NCBI RefSeq assembly: GCF_018613325.1
Contig: NZ_JAGGQJ010000004.1
Location: forward strand, 396,389 to 460,388
Direction: 5' to 3'
Origin: Bacillus sp. ISL-34
Lineage (GTDB): Bacteria > Bacillota > Bacilli > Bacillales > DSM-1321
DNA length: 64,000 nt
Shown: piece by piece, positions 55,703 to 64,000 of the stretch
Layout of the letters: each line of letters begins with the position of its first letter
How positions within the stretch are numbered: position 1 is the first letter of the stretch
The notes under the pieces: generated by a model
What the model was told of the DNA's origin: nothing
The model's input: only the letters and a program-made list of their open reading frames with translations
Database searches by the model: none
Made by a program: the position numbers and the translations under genes

Positions 55703-56080
55703 TTAGAAATCCGCTGCGCTGCCCTCCCGAATTCGTTCCTCTTCGGCAAGAAACCCTATTCGAACATATGCCTCTCCATGCTTATCAAAACAATTCCCGG
55801 AGCCACGGCAACTCCAATAACGAATCAGAAAAATGGCTTGATGCATATCCCTTTGGAACTGGCAGCCAGGCAAATCAGGATCCTTTAGGAGCCGGAGCAT
55901 GCCGATTGAATTTTTTTTAGTTCTTCAAAAAAGGCATTACGTCGTAATTCGTAAGTATCCACAAGCTCTCGAACACTTTCTTGTGAGAAGGTCAGGGATG
56001 CCTTGTCCAAGATTAATAACATCATACCCCGCATTAATAAACCCATTCACTTTTCCGACTAATGTAGAGATATTTTGAAT
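55703..56080 (-). pseudogene. mtnE: Decayed mtnE-like aminotransferase
   Basis: On the minus strand the first 30 codons (STLVGKVNGFINAGYDVINL then GQGIPDL) are the N-terminus of a class I aminotransferase. They run straight into its C-terminal part (ELVDTYELRRNAFFEELKKI), then, after frameshifts, CFDKHGEAYVRIGFLAEEER. About 250 central residues, including the PLP Lys, are gone. Order and sequence match MtnE, the last step (transamination to methionine), which lies beside mtnW in B. subtilis. The gene is not functional here. Confidence 0.75.
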
Positions 56081-56131
56081 AATTAATCACCTCTCTCTTA
56101 AAAACAACATATGATGACATAACCCTTTTAG

Positions 56132-56205
56132 TGAGTAAATTCAAAAAAACAATTGTTTAACTTACTTATTATAGTGTTGTTGCTCACCCTAGTTGAATTT
56201 ACTCA
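56132..56205. promoter_or_regulatory. 13-bp inverted repeat in the mtn divergent promoter region
   Basis: TGAGTAAATTCAA (56132-56144) and its exact complement TTGAATTTACTCA (56193-56205) are separated by 48 bases. The repeat lies just before mtnK and downstream of the decayed mtnE's start. No S-box is present, although B. subtilis mtnKA and mtnWXBD are S-box genes, so this repeat is the best candidate for a regulator's operator. Confidence 0.6.
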
Positions 56206-56238
56206 GGAAAAGAGCTTTTTGAAGGGAAGAGGAGATTA

Positions 56239-57471
56239 ATGACAAATTTAAATTATCATGTACTTAGTGAGTTAGAAACCATGCAATATATTAAAAAGAT
56301 TCCGGGTTTATTTTCGGAGAATGCTCAACTAATTTGCAAGGAAATGGGGGATGGGAATCTAAATTTAGTATTCCGTATAACGGTACAAGATTCATCGGAA
56401 AAAAGTGTAATTATAAAACAAGCACTTCCTTATGCGCGCGTAGTTGGGGAGTCTTGGCCATTAACATTAGACAGGGCACGTATTGAGAGTGAAGCATTAA
56501 TGATGCAAAATGAAATTTGTCCTGGTTCAGTTCCACAAGTTTATCATTATGATAAAGAATTGGCGTTAACTGTCATGGAGGACTTATCTACACATATCAT
56601 TATGCGTAAAGGCCTAATTGCCCGTAATCGTTATCCATATTTTGCAAAACACATTGGTGCTTTTCTAGCTAGAACTCTGTTTTTAACTTCCGATTTAGCG
56701 TTGGATCCTGAATGTAAAAAGCAGAAAGTAATGCAGTTTATAAATCCTGAAATGTGCAAAATTACAGAAGATCTTGTGTTTACTGATCCATATTACGATG
56801 CAAAGACGAATCGATTTAACCCGCTAATTAAGGCAGTAGTAGAAGAAATTTGGGGTCATGACCGGCTTAAACTTGAAATCACGAAGTTAAAGGAAGGATT
56901 CCTCACTCGTACTCAAGCACTTATCCATGGAGATTTTCATACAGGCAGCATTATGGTCACGGAAAAGGACACGAAAGTGATTGATCCAGAGTTCGCCTTT
57001 TATGGACCGATGGGTTTTGACATTGGAGCTGTGATTGCTAATCTGTTACTCAACTATTGCTCTCATGAAGGACATACTCTCATTCAAAGGGAACGGATTG
57101 AATACCAGGATTATTTATTAAATACAGTAGAGAAAATTTGGACAATCTTTGAAGAAGAATTTAGAACTTTGTGGAAGGAAAAAGCAAGCGTTTCTTATGT
57201 GTCCATACAGGGATATGAAGATGATTATTTGCTGCGTTTGCTTCAGGATTCCTTTGGATACGCGGGGTGTGAAATGATGCGTAGAGTGGTAGGTTTAGCT
57301 CATGTTCCTGATTTGGAAAGCATAGATGATTCCGAATTAAGAGCAAAAGGAGAAAGGTTAGCCCTCGTCATTGGGCAACAGCTGGTATTGGAACGGGAAA
57401 CTGCCGGGAATATTAGCGACCTAACATCTTTAATCAGTAAAATTAGAAATCGGGAGGTGAATCAGGATTAG
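56239..57471 (+). CDS. mtnK: Methylthioribose kinase
   Basis: A 410-residue APH-like kinase that phosphorylates 5-methylthioribose with ATP. The kinase landmarks are [16 protein letters not shown] (P-loop region), the catalytic [13 protein letters not shown], and metal-binding [19 protein letters not shown], the MtnK pattern. Length agrees with B. subtilis MtnK (397). The start follows GAAGAGGAG. It overlaps the likely mtnA start by four bases, and so translation is coupled. Confidence 0.95.
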   Translation: MTNLNYHVLSELETMQYIKKIPGLFSENAQLICKEMGDGNLNLVFRITVQDSSEKSVIIKQALPYARVVGESWPLTLDRARIESEALMMQNEICPGSVPQVYHYDKELALTVMEDLSTHIIMRKGLIARNRYPYFAKHIGAFLARTLFLTSDLALDPECKKQKVMQFINPEMCKITEDLVFTDPYYDAKTNRFNPLIKAVVEEIWGHDRLKLEITKLKEGFLTRTQALIHGDFHTGSIMVTEKDTKVIDPEFAFYGPMGFDIGAVIANLLLNYCSHEGHTLIQRERIEYQDYLLNTVEKIWTIFEEEFRTLWKEKASVSYVSIQGYEDDYLLRLLQDSFGYAGCEMMRRVVGLAHVPDLESIDDSELRAKGERLALVIGQQLVLERETAGNISDLTSLISKIRNREVNQD

Positions 57472-58525
57472 TAAGTTTATTCAATCCATTCAATGGAAAA
57501 ATGATCAATTAATTTTACTGGATCAAACGGTCCTTCCGGAAAAAACGGTGTTTCTATCCTTGTTTACTATAGAAGAGGTTTGGGAAGCGATTCGATATCT
57601 TAAAGTACGTGGTGCCCCTGCTATTGGGATGGCAGCCGCCTATGGACTCTATTTGGGAGTTCAATACAGCCAAGAAGGAAATGTGAGCGCCTTTATTACA
57701 GATTTAGAAAAAAAATCAGACTATTTAGCAACAGCACGGCCAACGGCTGTTAACTTGTTCTGGGCATTAAAACGATTAAAAGAGAGAGCTTATCAAGGAC
57801 AGAAACAAGGAAGGAATGTAGATTTCATTAAGAAAACTCTTCTTGAAGAGGCCTTAGGAATCCAAAAAGATGATGAAAAAATATGTCGGGAAATTGGTGA
57901 ACATGCTATTCGCTTATTTCAAGACGGTATGGGTATTCTTACTCATTGTAATGCGGGTAGTTTGGCAACTGCGATGTATGGAACCGCAACAGCTCCTTTT
58001 TATATCGCAAAAGAACGAGGGTGGAATCTAAAAATATTTGCCAATGAAACTCGTCCAGTTCTGCAAGGCGCACGTCTTACTGCATGGGAATTGCAAAAGG
58101 CAGGCATTGATGTCACCCTTATTTGTGATAATATGGGTGCGGTGGTTATGGCAAATCATTCAGTACAGGCTGTTATTGTTGGAACGGATCGGGTGGCTGC
58201 CAATGGGGATGTTGCTAATAAAATTGGAACCTATACTCTAGCCATCTTAGCGAAAGCACATGGACTGCCATTTTATGTGGCAGCTCCGTTATCGTCCATT
58301 GATTTAAATACACCAACCGGAAAAGATATTCAGATAGAAGAACGTTCGGAAGATGAAGTTATTTTTGGATTGGGAAAACGGATTGCCCCGCAGGGTATTA
58401 AAGTATATAACCCTGCATTTGATATTACGCCCTATTCACTTGTAACAGCCTTTGTGACTGAAAAAGGTATTGTTTATCCTGATAAAGCAGGTCAGTACAT
58501 GAGTGAACTTCAAAAATTAAAATAA
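57467..58525 (+). CDS. mtnA: Methylthioribose-1-phosphate isomerase with ATT start
   Basis: A 352-residue eIF2B-like isomerase turning methylthioribose-1-phosphate into the ribulose form. Visible motifs are [47 protein letters not shown] (catalytic Cys), [19 protein letters not shown] (catalytic Asp). The conserved N-terminus ([20 protein letters not shown]) lies before the first ATG in the frame (57548). The frame opens after TGA 57458 and the only sensible start is ATT 57467, seven bases after GGGAGGTG. With that start the length matches B. subtilis MtnA (353). Confidence 0.88.
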   Translation: MSKFIQSIQWKNDQLILLDQTVLPEKTVFLSLFTIEEVWEAIRYLKVRGAPAIGMAAAYGLYLGVQYSQEGNVSAFITDLEKKSDYLATARPTAVNLFWALKRLKERAYQGQKQGRNVDFIKKTLLEEALGIQKDDEKICREIGEHAIRLFQDGMGILTHCNAGSLATAMYGTATAPFYIAKERGWNLKIFANETRPVLQGARLTAWELQKAGIDVTLICDNMGAVVMANHSVQAVIVGTDRVAANGDVANKIGTYTLAILAKAHGLPFYVAAPLSSIDLNTPTGKDIQIEERSEDEVIFGLGKRIAPQGIKVYNPAFDITPYSLVTAFVTEKGIVYPDKAGQYMSELQKLK

Positions 58526-58639
58526 AGGTTGTTTTTTTACAATTAGGATGGCGATTTACTGGTAGATACAGTAGATCATTTTTTAATAATAAAGCTTACT
58601 CGCATGAAAAATTCAAATGTTTAAATCTTTGTTTATGTT

Positions 58640-58958
58640 TTCCGATGAGAGGCCAGGAAACAACGACTGATACGCTTAAAGAAGGAGATAAAGGCTAGGC
58701 TGCTACTAATGGCATTCTTGGAGTAGGTAAGGATGAAGGTAATCTTGAAGAAATCACCAAATATGTTTGCGCCAATAATCAAGCGGAGCAAATGGCGATG
58801 CTTACCTAAAGCCGTTCTTGTAGAAGAAGGAATGCTTATCACGATGATATCGAACGAGAGGTACACAGCCCCAGATTAAATTAACAAAAACTGGCGATGT
58901 TGGCTGGGTACCTTCCGAAGCAGTAACGCAAGATAACCGGAATAAGACAAAGTCCTGA
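58640..58958 (+). pseudogene. Relic of an SH3-domain protein
   Basis: Broken frames; the best preserved reads IKLTKTGDVGWVPSEAVTQ and ends at 58958, preceded in another frame by VEEGMLITMISNE. Together these look like the last SH3b repeat of a secreted protein. The gap 58526-58986 holds nothing else recognisable apart from a weak hairpin near 58950-58978. Confidence 0.45.
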
Positions 58959-58986
58959 TCTTCGGGGGCTTGGGCTTTTTATTCGT

Positions 58987-59217
58987 TCATAAATCAAAAT
59001 AATCATCTGCCTTTGCATCAGCATCTATACTTCGAACCGCCTTCATGATTTTCTTTAAAACCCCGGCTGACGGCACATACTTAGGATCACTGCAAACTCT
59101 GCTTATCGTATTGCGTGAGATTCCGGACGCACTTACAAACTCCTCTTGTGTATATCCGTGCTTATCGATTAGTTTACCGACCTTGCTCCGCGGCTTTCTT
59201 TTCCCGAATCTAAACAT
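58987..59217 (-). CDS. Small XRE-type helix-turn-helix protein
   Basis: A 76-residue DNA-binding protein. The HTH is clear (KLIDKHGYTQEEFVSASGIS, then RNTISRVCSDPKYVPSAGVL), with a basic N-terminus and a short acidic tail. Proteins of this size are common as stand-alone regulators and in mobile elements; no partner gene remains nearby. AGGAGGTTATC precedes the ATG. Confidence 0.8.
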   Translation of the reverse strand: MFRFGKRKPRSKVGKLIDKHGYTQEEFVSASGISRNTISRVCSDPKYVPSAGVLKKIMKAVRSIDADAKADDYFDL

Positions 59218-59337
59218 TTTGATAACCTCCTAGAATTTTACTAGCAGTCTCGTCCAACTTTCACAAAAATATACGCATAGTTTCACAAATATTTGGTATC
59301 ACGGACAAAGTAAGCGTTAGGATGTTTAAACAATATG

Positions 59338-59485
59338 TGTAAGGTTGCGGAGGATTTTAATACTAACAGGCAGACTATTCACTATAGAATAAGAAATTTA
59401 AAGAATTAGCGGAGATAATGGTGAAGAAGAATTCGCAAAGGCAATTATTAAGAAAATACGATCCAATGATGAGTTGCTTAAAATA
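59338..59485 (+). pseudogene. Relic of a helix-turn-helix regulator C-terminus
   Basis: CKVAEDFNTNRQTIHYRIRN then LK, and after a frameshift ELAEIMVKKNSQRQLLRKYD. The pattern VAExxxxxRQTxxYRxxxLxEL is that of PucR/Fis-like C-terminal helices. No start or ribosome-binding site is left. The rest of the 59218-59871 gap shows no coding signal. Confidence 0.35.
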
Positions 59486-59871
59486 GCGTCGTTAATTTTT
59501 GCATACTCCCGGCATATTTTTTACCCTTGGAAAATTTTATGAATGTGCTATGATTTTCTTCCTCCGTGCATCAATGATTAGCGAAAAATGTTATAATACA
59601 TGAGTAATCTGAATATTGAAATTATACACAAACATGATAAGAAAGGGAATTTTTGTTTGAAGGTAACAATTGGACCAGTTATGTATGGATAGTGCGATGA
59701 TGAAGAAGTGAATATGGTAATTCTTCATAACCAATAAGTCAGTCCACCTTATACATTAAAGCAGAAGGGGTCAAAGGCTAAACGGATAGAAATTTATGAT
59801 TGGTCACTAAAAAAAGCAGCTATCTACAAAAAATATGAGAATCACTCAATGCTCGATTGAAGGAAAGGTGT

Positions 59872-61084
59872 ATGGTTGAAGTGAATGTTGACTCTTTTTT
59901 TTCTGAAAACATTAAAGCGGCACTTAAGAATGATCCGCCCGGTGCATGGATGCCAGATCTGCCGGATGGTTGTATTCGCTTGAGTTCAGGCTATCCTGAT
60001 CCTGCACTCGTTCCTGCTGAGGAGCTCAAGGCAGCGGTAGCCAGACTTCTTGATGAGGAGCAGGATTTGCCGCTCCATTATCTTGGAAGTCCACGAATTG
60101 CAAAACTAAAGCAGCAAATACAGAAAAGAATGGCAGAGCGCGGGATTCGCATTTTGGATTGAACAGCTTTTGATTACATCAGGAGCCTGCCAGGGGATTG
60201 ATCTTATTGCCCGCATTCTTCTTGATGATAAAGCGGTTGTAGCGGTAGAGTCTCCCACCTATATGGAGGCTTTAGAGATTTTTCAAAACTATACGAAGCA
60301 GATTGTTAGTATACCTATAGATGAACAGGGGCTCCAAACATACCGATTAAAAGAAATGCTGGATGAAAGGAAACGTACAGGTCTAACCCTCCCGCGTTTT
60401 CTTTATACTATCCCAAGCTTTCAAAATCCAACTGGGACGACTATGACAATTGAGCGCCGGAGGCATCTATTGGAGCTTGCCGTCGAGTTTGATTTCCTTA
60501 TTCTAGAGGATGATGCATACGGAGAATTATCCTTCGATAAAAATCCGGTGCCAATAAAATCTATTGATGAACGCGGGCGGGTCCTCCACGTTGGGTCATT
60601 ATCCAAGGTTGTTGCGCCAGGAATGCGGATTGGATGGATAGCGGGAGAAAGTGAATTCATCAAGGCTTTAAAGTGGTTTAAAAAAGATTTAGACCATCCA
60701 TTTGCTCAAAGTTCAATGGCTGTATACTTAGAAAACGCCGATTTCGAGAAACGGCTCGACCTTCTAAAAGATGTGTATCGTTCTAAATGTACTGCGTTAA
60801 TCCGTTCGATGGAACAATTTCTTCCAGAATCCGTTTCATGGTATGTACCAGATGGTGGTTACTTTGTATGGGTGAGAATTCCAGGTGTGGATACGTCGCA
60901 TTTATTATCACAGGCTCTGGCTGAGGGTGTTTCATATGTTCCAGGGAAATACTTTTTCTTGGATCAAAACGAAGGAACCGAGTTTCTCCGGCTTTCGTTC
61001 AGTTATGCCAATGAGAAAGAAATAATCGAGGGAATTCGAAGACTAGGACAGCTTATCGCATCTGTTTTTCATAGATTGCCCTAA
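59872..61084 (+). pseudogene. PLP-dependent aminotransferase (2-aminoadipate type) split by one frameshift
   Basis: Two adjacent frames encode one class I/II aminotransferase: residues from ATG 59872 to 60162 (LSSGYPDPALVPAEELKAAV; LPLHYLGSPRIAKLKQQIQK) and from about 60155 to 61084 (TSGACQGIDLIARILLDDKA; YTIPSFQNPTGTTM; PLP-Lys in HVGSLSKVVAPGMRIGWIAG). At GGATTGAAC (60157-60165) one extra T breaks the frame; without it the protein would read RILDEQLLITSGA. All catalytic parts are intact, so the gene is either freshly inactivated or a sequencing error. The start follows GAAAGGTGT. It is the MocR-less LysN/AraT-like group. Confidence 0.8.
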
Positions 61085-61399
61085 AAGGACTGTTAGTTAT
61101 TTAATTAATCATTGGAATGGTTAACATTTAAACCTATCTATTTCGAAACTTTTATTTGAAAATTTGAATGTACCTGCTTCCTTAAAGGAGGTAGGTATTT
61201 TGTTAATAAAAGGATTCCTTAACTCCTCGTGATGCAAATTCTTTCAAACTTTCGGAAATGTTAAGCACCGTAGATAAAGCCCACTGCTGAAGCACACAAT
61301 CTAAAATGTGTATATGTAAATTGTGATGATTCAAATGATCACCATGAAGTTTTAATTCTTGAAAGGAACTGCCCAATTTTTATTTTTTAAGCCAAAGAA
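61085..61399. other. Intergenic stretch with one weak hairpin
   Basis: Only a short hairpin is visible, ACCTGCTTCC paired with AGGAGGTAGGT at 61172-61196 and followed by ATTTTG, probably the terminator of the aminotransferase gene. No gene or repeat recognised. Confidence 0.4.
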
Positions 61400-61426
61400 A
61401 AAAACCCTTGCAACGCAAGGGTTTTC
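61400..61426 (-). terminator. tRNA-Ala terminator
   Basis: AACCCTTG and CAAGGGTT with a five-base loop and a run of seven T on the minus strand, immediately after the tRNA. Confidence 0.88.
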
Positions 61427-61431
61427 GGATA

Positions 61432-61504
61432 TGGAGCATAGCGGGATCGAACCGCTGACCTCTACGCTGCCAGCGTAGCGCTCTCCCAGCTGAGCTAATG
61501 CCCC
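61432..61504 (-). tRNA. tRNA-Ala (GGC)
   Basis: A 73-base cloverleaf on the minus strand: acceptor GGGGCAT/ATGCTCC, D arm GCTCAGCTGGGAGAGC, anticodon stem CTACG/CGTAG with loop CTGGCAG (anticodon GGC), TpsiC arm AGCGGTTCGATCCCGCT and discriminator A. CCA is not encoded. It is followed by its own terminator. Confidence 0.96.
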
Positions 61505-61581
61505 GAATTGAGGTACAATAATTATTTTATCGGATTTTGGTGAAAAGTCAATATAAAATATGAGATTTTTGCAAAAATGAT

Positions 61582-61618
61582 AAAAAAACCGTTTGAGGGT
61601 AGTCAAACGGTTTTTTTA
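61582..61618 (-). terminator. Terminator of the MgtC-family gene
   Basis: AAAAACCGTTTGA and TCAAACGGTTTTT with a six-base loop; directly after the stop codon, with T runs on both sides. Confidence 0.9.
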
Positions 61619-62326
61619 TCATGCATTTTCGATCTCTACCCTTTCAATCTCCTTAAGATTGGAGACGGTGTAATACACTTCCGATGTTCTAACTTTATGG
61701 TCTACCAGAACTTTAAGTGTCAAAAGGTGGTTGTCATTTGCGACATCTTTGATTCTAAGGTTTTTGATGAATATTTTTTCGTCTTTGATTTTTTTCAGTA
61801 CGACGGCAATGTCATCTTTATTTTGTACGACCAGCTGCAGAAAGATTTCTTTTTGCCGTAACTTCATCGGTCCGAGCCAGGTGACGATTGCGGGCACCAA
61901 TTCGACACTTATGATCAATAGGATGACGCCAGCTATGGCCTCGAGGAAAAATCCAGCTCCAACGGCGATTCCGATCCCCGCAGCTCCCCAGATGATGGCG
62001 GCTGTCGTTAAACCGGATATGCTGTTGTTGTCCCGCCGGAGAATGACGCCTGCACCGATAAAGCCTACGCCAGACACGATCTGTGCCGCTAGACGCAAGG
62101 GGTCCATTGTGATATTTACGTCATCGCTCCCCGGGAACTTATAAGCGGATTCCATGGAAACGATCGTTAATAAACAGCTGACGATTGAAATGACCAGGCT
62201 TGTTTTTAATCCTACGGGTTTTCGTTTCATTTCTCGCTCGAGTCCGATAATTAGTCCAAGGAGAGCTGAAATCCCCAATTTGATAAGGATTTGCAGTTCC
62301 GATTGAGGGTCGAATGTCCATTCCAT
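61619..62326 (-). CDS. MgtC/SapB family membrane protein
   Basis: A 235-residue protein with about five membrane helices in the first 140 residues (LIKLGISALLGLIIGLERE, KTSLVISIVSCLLTIVSMES, VSGVGFIGAGVILRRDNNSI, GLTTAAIIWGAAGIGIAVGA), the MgtC signature set, and a soluble ACT-like C-terminal domain (DKNDIAVVLKKIKDEKIFIK region). Homologues influence magnesium homeostasis and virulence; B. subtilis YhiD is a relative. The ribosome-binding site is weak (AGTGGTGA). Confidence 0.88.
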   Translation of the reverse strand: MEWTFDPQSELQILIKLGISALLGLIIGLEREMKRKPVGLKTSLVISIVSCLLTIVSMESAYKFPGSDDVNITMDPLRLAAQIVSGVGFIGAGVILRRDNNSISGLTTAAIIWGAAGIGIAVGAGFFLEAIAGVILLIISVELVPAIVTWLGPMKLRQKEIFLQLVVQNKDDIAVVLKKIKDEKIFIKNLRIKDVANDNHLLTLKVLVDHKVRTSEVYYTVSNLKEIERVEIENA

Positions 62327-62470
62327 TTTGTTTCACCACTTCCGAGTTATTATCGAAGAATAAGGTCGTCTGTTGCCATATACCCGTTTTTCAAAAAAAA
62401 CTATCCTAATGATTTTAACATAGTAGAATAGAGTTCAATGAAATGTAATCGTTTGAAAGGAGGAATTTAA

Positions 62471-63376
62471 GTGCAAATGCCAAAAGTCAATCCCTATGTA
62501 GCGTTGGCAATCGGTGTGGCATCCGTATCGTTTTCGGCCATCCTTGTTAAATTGGCGACCGCTCCATCGGGGGTTATCGCCTTTTATCGTTTATTATTTA
62601 CCGTCCTACTTATGTTGCCGGTTTTCTTGGTGAAATACCGTCACGAACTTAAATTCATTGAAAAAAAGGATTGGCTGTATTCGATTGCGGCAGGAGTGTT
62701 TTTGGCTTTTCATTTTATTTTATGGTTTGAATCGCTTAATTACACATCGGTCGCGAGTTCAACTGTGCTTGTCACACTTCAGCCTTTATTCGCTTTTGCC
62801 GGAGCCTACCTGTTTTTTAAAGAAAGATTTTCAATGAAGGCGATATTGAGCGGCGTTATTGCGATAGCAGGCAGCCTTGTCATTAGCTGGGGCGATTTTA
62901 GAATCAGCGGTATGGCGCTTTGGGGTGATATTCTATCGCTTATCGCATGTGCGCTGGTAACCGGTTATTTACTGTTTGGTCAAAATGTTCGAAAACGCAT
63001 CTCTTCTATAACATACACATTTGTCGTGTATGCAATCAGTGCTTTAGCATTGTTTTTCTATGTGATCTTCAAGGGAGAACCATTGGCGCCTTATCCTGCT
63101 TCCGATTGGATCTATTTCGTTTTGCTTGCCATTTTCCCGACTTTATTAGGGCATTCTTTATTCAATTGGTCACTAAAGTGGTTAAGCACTTCGACGCTTT
63201 CGATGGGAATCTTACTTGAACCGGTGGGAGCGACAATTCTGGCTTACTTCATATTAGATGAACCGATACTCTGGACGCAGGTCCTGGGAGGCACCATCAT
63301 ATTGGGTGGTTTGATGATGTTCTTAAAGGATGAAAAGAAAAGCAAGGTACATGAAGAAGCGCAAGTTTCCGTATAA
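62471..63376 (+). CDS. EamA (DMT) family transporter
   Basis: A 301-residue, ten-helix transporter made of two EamA repeats (about residues 10-140 and 150-285). Repeat 1 has FSAILVKLATAPSGVIAFYR and LVTLQPLFAFAGAYLFFKER; repeat 2 ends SMGILLEPVGATILAYFILD then LGGTIILGGLMMFLKDE. The family exports amino acids and metabolites; the substrate is unknown. GTG 62471 follows AAAGGAGGAATTTAA. An adjacent terminator closes the unit. Confidence 0.9.
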   Translation: MQMPKVNPYVALAIGVASVSFSAILVKLATAPSGVIAFYRLLFTVLLMLPVFLVKYRHELKFIEKKDWLYSIAAGVFLAFHFILWFESLNYTSVASSTVLVTLQPLFAFAGAYLFFKERFSMKAILSGVIAIAGSLVISWGDFRISGMALWGDILSLIACALVTGYLLFGQNVRKRISSITYTFVVYAISALALFFYVIFKGEPLAPYPASDWIYFVLLAIFPTLLGHSLFNWSLKWLSTSTLSMGILLEPVGATILAYFILDEPILWTQVLGGTIILGGLMMFLKDEKKSKVHEEAQVSV

Positions 63377-63408
63377 AAGCAGTAAGTCTCCCGACTTACT
63401 GCTTTTAT
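63375..63408. terminator. EamA gene terminator
   Basis: AAAAGCAGTAAGTC and GACTTACTGCTTTT with a four-base loop; probably serves the convergent small gene as well. Confidence 0.9.
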
Positions 63409-63594
63409 TTAATAGGGGTGAAACAAATAGGTTATCCGTGTGAAAACCATAGCGAAAGTTAAGCTGAATAAAAACGTCGTACCATTCACTTTGCCTTTCT
63501 CTCTGCTGAACTTGATGGCTTCATAATAAGCGGTGCTGAATAAGAAAAGGGCCATACTGTAAGAAATGAGTAATCCGATTAATGGCAGATTCAT
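63409..63594 (-). CDS. Small two-helix membrane protein
   Basis: A 61-residue protein with two hydrophobic helices (PLIGLLISYSMALFLFSTAY; GTTFLFSLTFAMVFTRITYL) joined by a charged loop (YEAIKFSREKGKVN). No known family. The ATG is preceded by GAGGTGAAGCA, a good site, and the gene converges on the EamA terminator, so I take it as real. Confidence 0.6.
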   Translation of the reverse strand: MNLPLIGLLISYSMALFLFSTAYYEAIKFSREKGKVNGTTFLFSLTFAMVFTRITYLFHPY

Positions 63595-63778
63595 TGCTTC
63601 ACCTCATGGGAAAAAAGATATCTATATATGACTATTTGTGTTTCTTTGGAAATATGCTTCGTTTATTCATAAAACATGTGCTTGGCCCGGAAAGCAGGGA
63701 AAAGGGTGTGTTGATGTAAAGAATATATAGAAGGAAATAGGTGAAAATGTTTTTTTTGAAAAAGTTTTAAAAAACATA

Positions 63779-63807
63779 TTGCAAACATTTTTAGTACATG
63801 GTATATT
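63779..63807 (+). promoter_or_regulatory. rRNA operon promoter P1
   Basis: TTGCAA, 17 bases, TATATT. It is the first of two tandem promoters preceding the rRNA leader. Confidence 0.75.
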
Positions 63808-63874
63808 ATTTCTTGTCGCTAAGACAGCAACTTAAACAGCTAACAAGTTGTTGAAAAGTATTTTGAAAAAGTTG

Positions 63875-63904
63875 TTGACGAAACGTGACAGAATGTGTTA
63901 CATT
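63875..63904 (+). promoter_or_regulatory. rRNA operon promoter P2
   Basis: TTGACG, 18 bases, TACATT, 70 bp upstream of the boxA-like leader. Tandem P1/P2 promoters are typical of Bacillus rrn operons. Confidence 0.6.
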
Positions 63905-64000
63905 ATAGAGGTCGCTTCTGAGGGAAACGACAAGAAATTGCTCTTTGAAAACTGAACAAAACAAAGCGCCAACGTTAAATTTAAGTGAGCACACACTATC
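63905..64000 (+). ncRNA. rRNA operon leader with boxA (16S gene begins beyond the window)
   Basis: Contains TTGCTCTTTGAAAACTGAAC (boxA-like antitermination element, from about 63939) and CAAAGCGCCAACG, a leader well known upstream of Bacillaceae 16S rRNA. The end, AGTGAGCACACACTATC, is usually within about 100 bases of the mature 16S 5' end, which is not included. Confidence 0.85.

Noticed and set aside
61352..61606. 84-codon minus-strand frame
   Set aside because: It reads across the tRNA-Ala gene and its terminator.

Overview
The window is chromosomal DNA of a low-GC, spore-forming Bacillaceae bacterium, most like Peribacillus / Bacillus simplex relatives (inferred from protein recognition, not a search). 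Supporting signs are a CwlJ spore cortex hydrolase, a Bacillus-type rRNA operon leader at the right edge, B. subtilis-like KatA, PurT, GlpPFKD and PutBCPR sets, and sites resembling PerR, Zur, CcpA, SAM-riboswitch and SigL signals.

Layout. 0-6.4 kb: TspO protein, DUF4349 lipoprotein, amino-acid permease with a cre site, secreted endonuclease I, YvlD-like membrane protein, two copies of a dispersed repeat, TetR regulator. 7-11.9 kb: katA behind a PerR box, a decayed glycosyltransferase, a LysM/M14 peptidoglycan peptidase and purT. 12.5-14.4 kb: small secreted or hypothetical proteins and a UvrC-like GIY-YIG protein. 14.6-17.7 kb: a zinc-starvation cassette with three Zur boxes, namely a ZagA/YciC GTPase, Cys-poor L33, an unassigned flavoprotein and Zn-free-type S14. 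18-36.5 kb: mostly household or secreted functions (alkaline phosphatase, CwlJ, a PAS histidine kinase, PpiB, dehydrogenases, a TSUP permease divergent from a TrmB regulator, GH3 hexosaminidase, SET protein, neutral protease, a LysP-like permease with a SigL-type promoter, a CoA-transferase). 36.6-44 kb: a SAM-riboswitch MetE-like enzyme, then glpP-glpF-glpK-glpD with two transcription-antitermination leaders. 44-51.7 kb: an AGCS symporter, an opine-dehydrogenase relic and the proline-use set putB-putC-putP-putR. 52-58.5 kb: methionine salvage as two divergent units (mtnWXBD leftwards, mtnKA rightwards) around a decayed mtnE. 58.5-61.1 kb: gene relics and a frameshifted aminotransferase. 61.4-64 kb: tRNA-Ala(GGC), MgtC-family protein, EamA transporter, and the promoters and leader of an rRNA operon that runs off the window.

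How the parts work together. The Zur cassette would replace zinc-containing ribosomal proteins and direct zinc when it is scarce. The glp genes import, phosphorylate and oxidise glycerol under CcpA and GlpP control. The put genes import proline and oxidise it to glutamate. The mtn genes recycle methylthioribose to methionine, but in this strain the pathway aminotransferase copy here is broken, and mtnA and mtnB have only AUU and AUA as plausible start codons.

The most unusual content is non-coding: short-period (20-22 nt) direct-repeat arrays in five intergenic regions, one inside the glpD mRNA leader and one just upstream of a SigL promoter; two dispersed repeat families; and an internal Zur box in front of an uncharacterised flavoprotein. 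No phage, CRISPR array or intact insertion sequence was seen.
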